48,106 nt of DNA from [Scytonema hofmanni] UTEX 2349 (GTDB lineage: Bacteria; Cyanobacteriota; Cyanobacteriia; Cyanobacteriales; Nostocaceae), in NCBI RefSeq assembly GCF_000582685.1, contig NZ_KK073768.1, forward strand, positions 160,909-209,014, read 5' to 3'. The notes under the pieces were generated by a model. That model was not told the DNA's origin, searched no databases, and saw only the letters and a list, made by a program, of their open reading frames with translations. Below are positions 8,704-17,853 of this stretch, piece after piece. The position numbers and the translations under genes are program-made. How positions within the stretch are numbered: position 1 is the stretch's first letter; every line of letters starts with the position of its first letter.

Positions 8704-11016
8704 TCAAGAATGCCATTCCCTGTCCTCAAGTTCCTTTGTCGGCAATAATAAGCTAGCTTCAATTTCCTGGCGAATTGCAGGTGTTACCTCACAATTACTA
8801 TTCAAGCAATCAAGCAGCAGCTGATTCGCATCGTAGTAGCGTTGCAATGCTTCCTGTTGAGTAGTGCTAAAATTCCAGTGGTGATGAATATGACGATAAT
8901 TAGCGATCGCCTTGTTTAACTGTTCCACCCAAGTTGAATGGTTTGTCTGCCACCATCCTTGAAACCGTTCTTGGTTTTGATGAGAATTGGGAAGTTCATC
9001 TTTGAGTTGTTGGAGAGACTTATAAAGTCCAGCATCCAGAACCATAACCAGAATATTGGTAAGTGCCTCTCCACAGACATAGGCATGGGCAAAATCTTGG
9101 CTGCGGTCTACAGCACACTCTACCAGTAAGTCATCCAATGCCGCATCTAGAAACATCCCCTGGTCAAGGGTGCTGGCAAGGGTAAAATGAGAAGCCAGGT
9201 GAGGAGTCCGGGCAAGAGCAAGGTAAAAGGCTCGAGATGTCGCCACCAAAGGTGGCGACAGCGTATCCTTTGATTTTTGGCTTGCCCAGGTCAAAAACTC
9301 TTGTAAGTAAGGGTCAGAGCCTACCAGTCTATCAATCTGTTGCTTCATTAACTGCATCAGCGAATCTGCACTCCGGAGCATACCAGCCGTCAATAGAAAG
9401 ATTTCGTACCAGTGAGGATCGTTAATGTGACTCACCAGTCCAGAGAGAGCTTGCTCGAATGCTTGTAAGTTATGGCTGGCAACGATGTTTCTCGCTGTGA
9501 AGTATTCTTGAAACGCCAGAGAGGAGAAGGAGAACACTCCCCGCGCTCGTTCTGCCAGTAGCCCATGTTGCGCTTCCATCGCCTTCAGCGCCGCTTCGCT
9601 TTCTAGTTCCAGTTCCTCTGGCTCGATTGGAGCATCGGTCAGATTACGAATATAGTCCCCAATGTATTGCTCAAGAACGCGTTGCTCAAAGAAGTACTGA
9701 CCCTTCTCAAACGTCGCTGCTGCAATCTGACTTAATAACTTTAGCTTTTGGGGTAATAAAAACCCTTGGTAAATCTCATCCCGCTCAACCCCTCTGGCTT
9801 CATCCCATTTACCTAAAAGCAAATCTAGCCCTTGCTTATAAAAATCAGTCCGCTTACTGGGAAATTTTCCCTGACCATGAAACACCCAGCAAGCAAGATG
9901 CAGAAACAAAGGTGTGACGACGAGTCGGCGAAATTGCCAATTTGAGGGTTCGTCCAGCTTTTGAATAAACTCAACTCCCTGCGCTTGCCCATCGGTAGCG
10001 TTTGTCTTGGTGAATGTCACAAACCATTTATCAGCGAAGGCTTGGATTTGTGCTTGAGTAAACGGGGCAATCTCAACATCGGTAAAGCCTCGAAGTCTGA
10101 GCTTTTGAGATGCCGTTCGACAGGTTGCCACAAACCGATTTTTGTGATAATTGTCGGAAAAAGAGCGAATTTCTTTTAAGACAGCATTGCTCTGTTGCTT
10201 AAGAAGTTCATCCATCCCATCAAGCAACAGCAACACTCTCCCTGCCTGAAGTAAGTTTTCAATCACGGAATTTTCGGTAATTCCAGAGGTGATAAACTCC
10301 TGGTGGATGTAATTTAATAGACTTAAGTCGCTGCTTCCCCGTGATTCCGCAAAATTCCTCAGTGTGATAAAAACAGGAACTTGGTTTGCCGCAAATGCGC
10401 CTCGGTTACACTGAATTGCAAGATATTGTAAAAATGTGGTTTTACCTACCCCTGGTTTGCCTAGCACCCTCAGCTTGGGGTAGGTTTCTACTGCCCGCAT
10501 ACCCGGTATTTGTTTCTCGTCAACCTCACCCAAGCCAAAGCGGTCAAATTGTTCTGGACTAAGCTTTTGCAGGTCAGCTATAGTTGACCACTGAAGGCTT
10601 TCAATTTCCTCCAAAATATTGACATCAATATATATGTCATCGATTCCCACAGGATGACTGATATCCAATAACTGCAAGATGCCGCACTGGTCTTGAATTT
10701 TGTCTTTGCGTTGCGATCGCACTTGTTGCACCAACCCATCAATATTCAAGCCAGTAAGCTGCACGAATTCTCTTCTTTCAGAAAATTCTGCTGGGGGATT
10801 TTCCGCAATCTCTCGCCAATTTAATTCCAATACAGAACAAATTTCAAAAAAGGTATGACGCTCAATTGGTCGTCCACTGAAAAACCGCCAAATGGGTTGT
10901 CGAGTTTTTAAGTTGACTTCAAGCGCTAAATTTTCCTGAGTCCACCTCTTGCGAGCAAACGCTTTTTTAGCCTGTTGAATGCCGCTGAGTGATGCTTCGA
11001 GCGATCGCTTAACCAT
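8704..11016 (-). CDS. HTH-NACHT NTPase (bacterial NLR-like)
   Basis: A STAND-type signalling ATPase of about 770 aa. The first 60 residues form a Cro/CI-like helix-turn-helix (RKRWTQENLALEVNLKT then FFSGRPIERHTFFEICSVL). A NACHT domain follows with Walker A GKPGVGKTT (about residue 183) and Walker B LLLLDGMDE (about 262), then the helical region and a C-terminal helical domain ending in RYYDANQLLLDCL. Such proteins are common in filamentous cyanobacteria, and related bacterial NACHT proteins defend against phage, so an immune role is plausible but not shown. ATG 11016 is preferred; GTG 11028 would add four residues. It has no effector neighbour and a long AT-rich upstream region. Confidence 0.85.
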   Translation of the reverse strand: MVKRSLEASLSGIQQAKKAFARKRWTQENLALEVNLKTRQPIWRFFSGRPIERHTFFEICSVLELNWREIAENPPAEFSERREFVQLTGLNIDGLVQQVRSQRKDKIQDQCGILQLLDISHPVGIDDIYIDVNILEEIESLQWSTIADLQKLSPEQFDRFGLGEVDEKQIPGMRAVETYPKLRVLGKPGVGKTTFLQYLAIQCNRGAFAANQVPVFITLRNFAESRGSSDLSLLNYIHQEFITSGITENSVIENLLQAGRVLLLLDGMDELLKQQSNAVLKEIRSFSDNYHKNRFVATCRTASQKLRLRGFTDVEIAPFTQAQIQAFADKWFVTFTKTNATDGQAQGVEFIQKLDEPSNWQFRRLVVTPLFLHLACWVFHGQGKFPSKRTDFYKQGLDLLLGKWDEARGVERDEIYQGFLLPQKLKLLSQIAAATFEKGQYFFEQRVLEQYIGDYIRNLTDAPIEPEELELESEAALKAMEAQHGLLAERARGVFSFSSLAFQEYFTARNIVASHNLQAFEQALSGLVSHINDPHWYEIFLLTAGMLRSADSLMQLMKQQIDRLVGSDPYLQEFLTWASQKSKDTLSPPLVATSRAFYLALARTPHLASHFTLASTLDQGMFLDAALDDLLVECAVDRSQDFAHAYVCGEALTNILVMVLDAGLYKSLQQLKDELPNSHQNQERFQGWWQTNHSTWVEQLNKAIANYRHIHHHWNFSTTQQEALQRYYDANQLLLDCLNSNCEVTPAIRQEIEASLLLPTKELEDREWHS

Positions 11017-11028
11017 GAGGCAAAACAC

Positions 11029-11647
11029 CAGAATATTAAAATGTACAACTTAAACTTTCATTAATAAAAATTACGCACGCTCTCAAATTAACCATAATAT
11101 GCATGACCATATTTGGTTGTTTCAGGTACTGCAAAGCAGTGAACAAAGGCTAAAATCCTAATTTGTGTTTCGTGTATATGTATTAGGCATCACTCCTAAT
11201 TAATACAATACTTCGATTTTAAAGCTTTTTCCATGCTAAAAACCTTCGGCTTTATTTAATTTAGACAAAAATTAAGTATTTTAATTGCTAAAAGTGTCAA
11301 AATAAAGCTCTTAAAAATTTATATATACTGAAATTAATGAGGTTAACTTGTGGAATTCATCCCTTAAATAGTTGACTAATGTTCATTTTTGTGATTACAG
11401 GTATAAGTCAAAGACTCTGAATAATAAGTTGTAGGGATGTATTATTGATTTCTCAAGATTTTGTGATGAATTCAAACACTATTAACCCATCTTATACATT
11501 TCAAACATTTGCCAATACCTGATTTCAATCACCCATCTGTCATATTTGAAATTGAAACATTCAAAGGGTGTTGATGAATACTTGCTAGCTTCACAAATTA
11601 TTTCCAGGGCAAAACTGTATGAGTATAACTAAAAAAAACTTTAGCCA
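11029..11647. other. AT-rich divergent promoter region
   Basis: About 620 bases between the divergent NACHT and AraC-type regulator genes. No convincing ORF, RNA gene or repeat-family member was seen. Both promoters must lie here; I could not pick a -35/-10 pair with confidence. Confidence 0.5.
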
Positions 11648-12460
11648 GTGAAACAAATGATGCAATCAGCCAGAAAAATTCTCGTAATTCAAAATGATAC
11701 CAAGACTCGTAACATGTACTTGGACAGTCTTGCCACTGAAGGTTTTGAAACGATCGCGGCAGAAAACGGTGTTATTGGCATCCAAGAAGCACAAGCGCAT
11801 TTACCAGATTTAATACTTTGCGACATTTTTATGCCTCTTGTTGATGGTTACGGAGTGCTGGATACCCTGAGAGAAGATCCCGTGACCGCAATTATCCCCT
11901 TTATTTTTATCAGTGGCAGCGGCACAAAGACAGACTTCCGCAAAGCTATGGATGGGGGAGCAGATGACTATCTGACCGAACCTTTTACAGTGGAAGAATT
12001 GCTAAACGCGATCGCACATCAACTGCAAAAGCGAATTGCTCTGTTAGATTATTACGCAAGCGAATTCGAGTCAGCTTTCAAGTTAGAGCAAACAGCGATC
12101 GCAAATCCTAAATTCTCCTTCCCCTGCGTTCCCCAACTCAAAAAAGTTTTCGACTTCATCGAAGCTCATTATCACCAAGGAATTAGTCTGTGTGATGTTG
12201 CTGAAGCAGTTGGTTATTCACCAGCTTATTTAACTAACCAAGTCGGAAAGCTGACAGGAGAAACTGTAAACCGCTGGATTGTCAAACGCAGGATGATTGC
12301 GGCTTGTTTACTGCTGCAAACCAAGAACCAGACAATCGAGGAAATCGCCACATCACTAGGCTATCAAAATCCGTGTCATTTCTCCCGCCAATTTCGCCAA
12401 CACTACGGATTCCCTCCCCAGGTTTGGCGTAGTAAAGTCCATCAAGCGGTTGATGTATGA
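11648..12460 (+). CDS. Response regulator with AraC-type DNA-binding domain
   Basis: A transcription regulator of 270 aa: receiver domain at residues 10-130 and AraC helix-turn-helix pair at about 165-265 (LCDVAEAVGYSPAYLTNQVGKL and IEEIATSLGYQNPCHFSRQF). The phospho-acceptor Asp is present in LILCDIFMP and the Ser switch in FISGSG. However, the acidic Mg-binding pair after ILVI is Gln-Asn, and the invariant Lys of YLTKPF is Glu (YLTEPF). Phosphorylation is therefore doubtful and it may work as a pseudo-receiver. Start is GTG 11648; ATG 11657 or 11660 are alternatives. No kinase is adjacent; a second response regulator follows 258 bases downstream. Confidence 0.88.
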   Translation: MKQMMQSARKILVIQNDTKTRNMYLDSLATEGFETIAAENGVIGIQEAQAHLPDLILCDIFMPLVDGYGVLDTLREDPVTAIIPFIFISGSGTKTDFRKAMDGGADDYLTEPFTVEELLNAIAHQLQKRIALLDYYASEFESAFKLEQTAIANPKFSFPCVPQLKKVFDFIEAHYHQGISLCDVAEAVGYSPAYLTNQVGKLTGETVNRWIVKRRMIAACLLLQTKNQTIEEIATSLGYQNPCHFSRQFRQHYGFPPQVWRSKVHQAVDV

Positions 12461-12718
12461 AACCTGCACCCCATAATGGATGGTTTTCTTGTAACGATTT
12501 GAGTGTTTTTAATACAACCGATACAACTTATACGTTTTTAAAGAGTTACTCAAACAAGATTTCTAACATCAGGGTGTCATGCTAATTGTAATTATTCCAG
12601 GCAAAAAGTGCAAAAACCTTAAAATTCTCTCTCTAGAAAGCAAAGCTGCCATCGCTTGCTGTGGACAATCATCACAAGTCTTTAAGCAAAAACCATATGA
12701 GTTTTTAGGGGAGCCACA

Positions 12719-13234
12719 ATGTATCTAAATAATGTATTTTCGACTAATCTTTCATCTCTTCAAGGGCTACGAGTACTCATTGTAGACAATAATGACGATT
12801 GCCGTGTGATGCTCTCGGTGCTGCTGAAATGGTATGGTGTCCAGGTGCAAACAGCATCTTCAGTTAAGCTTGCTTTGGAAATATTTGGACAATGGCAACC
12901 TGATATCCTCGTGAGTGACATTGCCTTCCCTGGTGAGGATGGCTATGCCTTAATTCAGCAAGTGAGAAACAAAGCGGGACGAGGGGAATTAATGATAGCC
13001 ATTGCTGTGACAGGCTATGACAGTCAAAACATGAGTCAACGTGGTCTTTGCGACGGGTTTGATTTGTGGTTCAGCAAACCCCTGGATATTGATGAGTTTG
13101 TGGCTGTGCTTGCCTCTTTAGCGACTTCTCAACGGTCTTCATATGCGATCGCTCAACGCATTTTGGATGTCTCTACATATACTGAGGCGATCGCGAAACT
13201 CGAAAAGCAATTAAATCTGACATTTCCAAGTTAG
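12719..13234 (+). CDS. Single-domain response regulator
   Basis: 171 aa with one receiver domain at residues 18-135: LRVLIVDNNDD (metal-binding acidic region), LVSDIAFPGEDGY (phospho-acceptor Asp), AVTGYD (Thr switch) and FSKPLD (conserved Lys). All key residues are present, unlike the regulator upstream. The last 35 residues are a short helical tail with no recognised output domain, so signalling is probably by protein interaction. AGGGGAG ends 5 bases before the ATG. It may pair with the AraC-type regulator or with the hybrid kinase at 22126, but neither link is shown. Confidence 0.85.
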   Translation: MYLNNVFSTNLSSLQGLRVLIVDNNDDCRVMLSVLLKWYGVQVQTASSVKLALEIFGQWQPDILVSDIAFPGEDGYALIQQVRNKAGRGELMIAIAVTGYDSQNMSQRGLCDGFDLWFSKPLDIDEFVAVLASLATSQRSSYAIAQRILDVSTYTEAIAKLEKQLNLTFPS

Positions 13235-13372
13235 CATCACCAATCTGGGAGGGGGAAAGGGGAAAGGAAAAAAGGGCAAAGGTGAAGAAGTTAAAAATAA
13301 GCGCTACTAACCCCTTCAAGAACACGATGAGCTTTTGACACAAAATATTTTATCAAAAAAGGATCAGGATTT

Positions 13373-13558
13373 ATGCTTCCCGAACTTAAACCCGAATACT
13401 TTGAGCTGACGATTGAACAGAGGTTTATGCTCTCATGTTATAACGAGAAGATCAAGGAAATTCCCCTAGAAATGTTACAGGCAAGTTTCTTAGAAATCGC
13501 CTGTCTATTAATGATTAAAGATAATTTGATCCGAGCTTTGATAGCAGAGGTAGGATAA
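13373..13558 (+). CDS. nblA: NblA-like phycobilisome degradation protein
   Basis: 61 aa, the usual size for NblA, a small helical adaptor that attaches to phycobilisomes and directs them to Clp proteolysis during starvation. The pattern FELTIEQRFMLSCYNEKI, then a spacer, then LLMIKDNLIRALI matches the family layout (LTxEQxF in helix one, KDNxIR in helix two). AGGA lies about 10 bases before the ATG. It lies 138 bases after a response regulator on the same strand, separated by a purine-rich tract. Assignment is by pattern recall only; a divergent NblA relative with another client is possible. Confidence 0.72.
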   Translation: MLPELKPEYFELTIEQRFMLSCYNEKIKEIPLEMLQASFLEIACLLMIKDNLIRALIAEVG

Positions 13559-13577
13559 TCAGCTAGGAAACGCTATA

Positions 13578-14528
13578 TTACCGTTGACGATTGCAATAGG
13601 CTACCAAAAGTACAAATAAACTCATTCCCACAAGATATTTAAGTGGATTTGGTACGCTAGGGTTGGGAGAAAAAAAGCCTTCGATAGTACCAGCGATTAT
13701 CAACATTGGGATAATGCCAAATAGTAATTGCACTGCCAAAGAACCGTAAAATTTGAGTGCGTCACGACGGTTATATTTTCCGGGAAATAAAATTGCTCTG
13801 GCAAGTAAAAAACCCGCACCACCAGCAAAAAAGATGGCGGGTAATTCTAGGGAACCGTGGGGAAAAACAAACGCCCAAAAGGGATAAGCAAGGTTATTTT
13901 GACCGACTAAAGTGGCAAGGGAACCAATTAATAAACCATTGAACCATAACAAAAATGTGGTGTAAATTCCCCCTGTCATCCCACCTGCGATCGCACCAAA
14001 AGATACTGATAAGTTATTAATCGTAATATTACTTGATGCTAAAGGTTCAATTCCGACTATTGACCCTATCCACAATTTATGCTCATCTCGTACCTGGGAA
14101 ATTAAGCTTTCGGGGACGAGTAGTGATATAAAGGTGGGATCTTGCCACGCATACCACCAACCAATTAATGCTCCCAACAAAAATGTCGCAGTAGCGGCAG
14201 CGATGTAGAAAAATGTTTGCTGCACCACTGCTGGTAATCCCCAACGATAGAATTGTACCACCGCTTGCCATTCTTGTCGCCGGGAACCTTGATAAATCTG
14301 CGTATAAGCGCGAGTTGTCAAAAAATGTAAACTTTGCGTCAAAGTATTGCCTACTTTCTGAGTTTGAGCGCGGGCTAAATCTGCTGCCACTGAACGGTAT
14401 AAACTCGCTAACTCTCTAATTTCCGTTGCTTGCAGTGACTTGATTCCTTTTTTTTCTACTTGTCTTAATAAAGCATCTAGACGCTGCCAGTTTGGTTCTC
14501 GTCGAGAAATCCAACGTTGAATATTCAT
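13578..14528 (-). CDS. SpoIIM / stage II sporulation protein M-like membrane protein
   Basis: 316 aa integral membrane protein of the SpoIIM (DUF95) family. The N-terminal 100 residues are soluble and helical (MNIQRWISRREPNWQRLDALL, then LASLYRSVAADLARAQ), typical of the bacterial family outside sporulators. Five or six membrane segments follow, with HGSLELPAIFFAGGAGF as the family signature. In many bacteria this family travels with RDD-domain proteins and MoxR ATPases; here RDD and DUF975-like genes are the divergent neighbours. Function in non-sporulating bacteria is unknown. The ATG has no obvious ribosome site. Confidence 0.85.
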   Translation of the reverse strand: MNIQRWISRREPNWQRLDALLRQVEKKGIKSLQATEIRELASLYRSVAADLARAQTQKVGNTLTQSLHFLTTRAYTQIYQGSRRQEWQAVVQFYRWGLPAVVQQTFFYIAAATATFLLGALIGWWYAWQDPTFISLLVPESLISQVRDEHKLWIGSIVGIEPLASSNITINNLSVSFGAIAGGMTGGIYTTFLLWFNGLLIGSLATLVGQNNLAYPFWAFVFPHGSLELPAIFFAGGAGFLLARAILFPGKYNRRDALKFYGSLAVQLLFGIIPMLIIAGTIEGFFSPNPSVPNPLKYLVGMSLFVLLVAYCNRQR

Positions 14529-14607
14529 AAACTTTGGGAATACTTAATTGAAGTTATCTTAAGATAGCTTCAAATTCCCAACTTAATTTACAAGAGAATT
14601 TGGCATT

Positions 14608-15456
14608 ATGTCTTTTAATCACGGTTCTCCCAGCCCAATACAACCACTTAGCCTCGGTAATGTCGTCAGTGCCGGAATCCGGCTATATCGTTCTCACCTC
14701 AAATCTTATCTTAAACTGGCATTCAATGCTTATGTGTGGATATTTGTACCAATTTATGGTTGGGCAAAATGTGCAGCAATTTTGGCTTTAATATCCCGGT
14801 TAGCTTTTGGTGAATTGGTCGATCAACCGGAATCTGTTGAAGCAGGTCGCAGAATCGTAAATTCGCGCATGTGGCAGTTTTTTGTCATGGGTTTGTTAAT
14901 GACTTTAATTTTCATTGTTTTAATGATTCCCTTTGCTATTTTTATTGGCATCGTTACCGTTTTTTTTGTTGGCAGTATTGCCGCAGGTGTAAGTCCAAAT
15001 CCTGCCACTATTCTGGTCATTTCTTTGTTAACACTTATTTTGATACCACTTTTCTTTGTTGCTGTGCTTTGGGTACAAGCTCGCTTTTTTGTTGTGGAAC
15101 TTCCACTAGCTATTGAAGACAATATTGATGCAATATCTACAATTGGTCGCAGTTGGGAATTAACAAAAGGACATGCTTGGCGAATTGTAGCGATTTTATT
15201 TGTCGGTTATTTAATTACGATACCGATACAAATCCCCTTTACTATTCTTAGCACTATTATTCAGGGAATTTTAGCATCCTTAGCTCAAGAAAATCGAGGT
15301 TACGCTGCTCTTTCGCAACTATTGAGTATTATTATTAGTTTAATAAGTGCTGCGTTGATTGTACCGTTTTGGCAGTCAATCAAAGCAGTGATTTATTATG
15401 ACTTGCGGAGTCGTCGGGAAGGGATGGGATTGAAGTTACGAGACCGGGAAATTTAA
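14608..15456 (+). CDS. DUF975-like multi-pass membrane protein
   Basis: 282 aa. The start LSLGNVVSAGIRLYRSHLKSYLKLAF is the typical opening of this group (glycerophosphodiester phosphodiesterase membrane-domain or DUF975-like). Four to six hydrophobic segments follow, and a conserved-looking loop ELTKGHAWRI precedes the last pair. The C-terminus is charged and cytosolic. It is divergent from the SpoIIM-like gene by 79 bases and only 20 bases ahead of the RDD gene, so the two + strand genes are probably one operon. Biochemical role unknown. Confidence 0.75.
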   Translation: MSFNHGSPSPIQPLSLGNVVSAGIRLYRSHLKSYLKLAFNAYVWIFVPIYGWAKCAAILALISRLAFGELVDQPESVEAGRRIVNSRMWQFFVMGLLMTLIFIVLMIPFAIFIGIVTVFFVGSIAAGVSPNPATILVISLLTLILIPLFFVAVLWVQARFFVVELPLAIEDNIDAISTIGRSWELTKGHAWRIVAILFVGYLITIPIQIPFTILSTIIQGILASLAQENRGYAALSQLLSIIISLISAALIVPFWQSIKAVIYYDLRSRREGMGLKLRDREI

Positions 15457-15476
15457 ACATAAGTATACAAACTGCT

Positions 15477-16256
15477 ATGCACTTATTCAACCGAATTAAA
15501 TTCCGCACACCAGAAAGTGTAGAACTAGAATTTACTCTTGCCGGCATCGGTAATCGTGCTTGGGCATTGCTAATTGATTATCACGTTTTGGCTGCAATAA
15601 TGACGGTGTTTATTGTTGTCTGGGTGACAGTTGCTGTGCAGTTAGAGAATTTCTGGAAAGGGATTTTTGGCAATCAGGTGAGTTTGTGGTTAATAGCGAT
15701 CGCTTTCATCACCGGTTTTTCTATTTACGCAGGTTACTTTGTCTTCTTTGAAACTTTATGGCATGGTCAAACCCCCGGCAAACGCTTTGCGAAAATTCGC
15801 GTTGTTAGAGATGATGGTAGACCTGTTGGCTTGCAACAAGCAACATTACGGGCTTTGCTTAGACCAGTTGATGAGTTTTTCTATCTTGGTGCTTTATTTA
15901 TCATCTTTAATAATAGCGAAAAGCGCGTAGGTGATTTAGCTGCCGGCACAATTGTAATTCAGGTTCAAAGACCGATTGCATCAACGACTTTGACAATTTC
16001 TGAACAAGCAAAGCCGATATATGAGCATTTGCTGCAAGTTACCGATTTATCAGCATTATTGCCCGATGACTTTGCTGTTATTCGCGAATATTTACTTAGA
16101 CGCGGTGTCATGTCAACAAAAGCAAGAATGAATCTGGCTTTAGAATTGACTAAGCAAGTTCAAGACATTATCGATTTAGAAAAGCTACCAGAAAACGTTG
16201 TCCCCGATGTTTTTTTGGAAGCTGTTTATTTGGCTTGTGACATGACTCTGGGCTAA
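15477..16256 (+). CDS. RDD family membrane protein
   Basis: 259 aa. The RDD domain fills the first 160 residues: AGIGNRAWALLIDYHVL (Arg and Asp of the family name), transmembrane helices at about 35-60 and 72-95, then WHGQTPGKRFAKIRVV and LRPVDEFF. The remaining 100 residues are a soluble helical tail. RDD proteins are proposed membrane transporters or assembly factors; their role beside SpoIIM-like proteins is unknown. It follows the DUF975-like gene by 20 bases and ends at a hairpin shared with the edge of the tnpB element. Confidence 0.85.
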   Translation: MHLFNRIKFRTPESVELEFTLAGIGNRAWALLIDYHVLAAIMTVFIVVWVTVAVQLENFWKGIFGNQVSLWLIAIAFITGFSIYAGYFVFFETLWHGQTPGKRFAKIRVVRDDGRPVGLQQATLRALLRPVDEFFYLGALFIIFNNSEKRVGDLAAGTIVIQVQRPIASTTLTISEQAKPIYEHLLQVTDLSALLPDDFAVIREYLLRRGVMSTKARMNLALELTKQVQDIIDLEKLPENVVPDVFLEAVYLACDMTLG

Positions 16257-16266
16257 AGCCACAGAG
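16246..16266. terminator. Hairpin at the RDD gene end and tnpB element edge
   Basis: CTCTG-GGCT (16246-16254) pairs with AGCC-A-CAGAG (16257-16266), with one bulged A. It overlaps the RDD stop codon and lies 11 bases beyond the tnpB stop on the other strand. It may end RDD transcription, be the right-end hairpin of the IS200/IS605-type element, or both. Confidence 0.45.
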
Positions 16267-16276
16267 CTTCTAAGAA

Positions 16277-17528
16277 TCACTTCTTAGTCTTCCTAGTTGC
16301 TCCCTTACGGGTTTTCGACTTTGACCTAGACTGAGACATCTCAATCCCCGGCAAACCGTCTGCATAGGCGTTTTGGATTCCCGACTGTCCATCGGTACTA
16401 ATTAGCTCTATTCCTCTATTTCTAATTACTTGACCACTAGCAACATCTCTATCAGTCGTGTAATTACAGCTATGACAATGATGTACCCTAACACTCAAGT
16501 CTTTTTTAACTTCTGCACCACACTCAGGACACTCTTGAGAAGTCCTCCTAGAATTAACTTCACTAAAGAATTTACCCCGCTTCCAACAAACGTACTTGGT
16601 GATAGTTCGGAATTGTCCAAACCCTGCATCAAGCATCTGTTTCCCAAGCATCCCTTTAGCCAGCGTTTGGTAATCCAAATCTTCCATAAAGATCATATCA
16701 CCAGCGTCACAAAGGGCGTGGGCTTGCTTGAAGTGGAAATCTTTACGAGTGTTATCAATCGTGTGGTGAAGTCTAGCAACTTTGATACGTTGTTTTTCGT
16801 AATTCTTAGAGCGCTTGGTTTTCCGAAAAAATCTGCGTTGCAGCAATTTCAGCTTGCTTTGCATGACTTTCAGAAACTTAGGCGATTTTACGAGAACGCC
16901 GTCACTAGTTGCCAAAAACTTTTCAAGCCCGACATCTACCCCAATCGAGTGTCCATGTGGCATTGGAGAGGGAACGCTGACATTACATTGAATGTTAATG
17001 GAGGCGTACCAAATACTTACCTTGTTGATTATCCGAACTTGTTTAACCACAAATCCATTTGGAATTGGGCGATGCAAGTTGATTGGAATCAACCCCAGTT
17101 TAGGCAGTGCAATGTGTACCCCAACGACGGGATTCTCTTTGAATTGGGGAAACAACAAAGACTTGAATTGCCCAAACTTTTTAAATCTGGGGAATCCATG
17201 CCCAATTTTCTGAAAACCCTCCCAAGCTCGGTGCAACTGTTTGATAGCTTGCTGCAAAACCTGACTTGGTACTTCACTCAACCCTTGGAAATACTTTTTT
17301 AGCTTTTGGCAAAGCATTAAGTTGGCTCACTTCGCTAGGGAAAGGAGCATCCGCAGCCATGATGTACTCATGACTAATAGAGCATCTGTCAACCATGCAT
17401 TTCCGGCTATTGCACCAGTCCTTAATTTCTCGCAGCCCGTAATTATAGGCAACGCGGCAAGTGTCCATCCACTCAAAAAGCAACTGTTCTTGAGTGATAT
17501 TCGGATAGATTCGATAGCGGTAATTCAT
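16277..17528 (-). pseudogene. tnpB: TnpB (IS200/IS605 family) with one frameshift
   Basis: RNA-guided RuvC-type nuclease family of IS200/IS605 elements, about 415 aa when joined. The N-terminal part starts MNYRYRIYPNITQEQ at 17528 and continues to KAKK; the second frame resumes with KKYFQGLSEVPSQ and runs to 16277. The break is an A6 run on the coding strand (17295-17300): removing one A restores a single frame. All catalytic elements remain: RuvC-I IGVDVGLEKFLA, RuvC-II IFMEDLD, a zinc finger CPECG...CHSCNY, and RuvC-III TDRDVASG. So decay is recent, or the shift is a sequencing error or slippage site. A guide (omega) RNA would be expected at the 3' end of this gene. Confidence 0.85.
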
Positions 17529-17685
17529 GGTTAGCATTCCACTATTTTAACATATTTAGTGGAACCTGTAGCTGTAGTAAATATAAACCGGTACTAAAGG
17601 ACGGGGTTTTAAACCCATTTTTCTGATAAAGAAACTGGGGATTGGGGAGTAGCGAGTGGGGAATAGGACGTGTTTTCATGCCGAC

Positions 17686-17805
17686 ACCCTAGAAGGGTGC
17701 GGCTATACAAACGAAGTCCGCCTGCGCGGACTACCAAAAAATAGGTTTTTAGCCCACGTAGGTGGGCTTTGTTCGTATAGCCTTAGGCTTCCAGCCTAAA
17801 GGCTT
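17686..17805. repeat. Modular hairpin element, GGCTATAC family (copy A)
   Basis: CACCCT/AGGGTG hairpin, then an outer stem beginning GGCTATAC and closed by GTATAGCC that encloses AGTCCGC/GCGGACT and AGCCCAC/GTGGGCT, then TTAGGCT/AGCCTAA. Related copies at 20102-20330, 21690 and 42320 have different stem bases but keep pairing. It lies downstream of the CHAT gene. Confidence 0.65.
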
Positions 17806-17853
17806 TTGGGGTTTGAAAACACGCCCACTACCTCTCAAGAACAACTTCCCCCT

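Larger units (their letters stand above)
16246..17564 (-). mobile_element. tnpB-only IS200/IS605-type element
   Basis: The region carries tnpB without tnpA. Candidate ends are the hairpin at 16246-16266 (right end, 3' of tnpB) and the inverted repeat TTCCACTA (17537-17544) / TAGTGGAA (17557-17564) on the left. Such elements end in imperfect hairpins rather than terminal inverted repeats, so the boundaries are approximate. Without tnpA it would need transposase from elsewhere. Confidence 0.55.

Noticed and set aside
17295..17300. Programmed -1 frameshift in tnpB
   Set aside because: The A6 run looks slippery, but the shift needed is +1 (or -2), which the standard A-AAA-AAG -1 mechanism does not give; mutation or read error is simpler.
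16430..17302. 290-codon open frame opposite tnpB
   Set aside because: It is antisense to clear TnpB motifs, including RuvC and zinc-finger residues.
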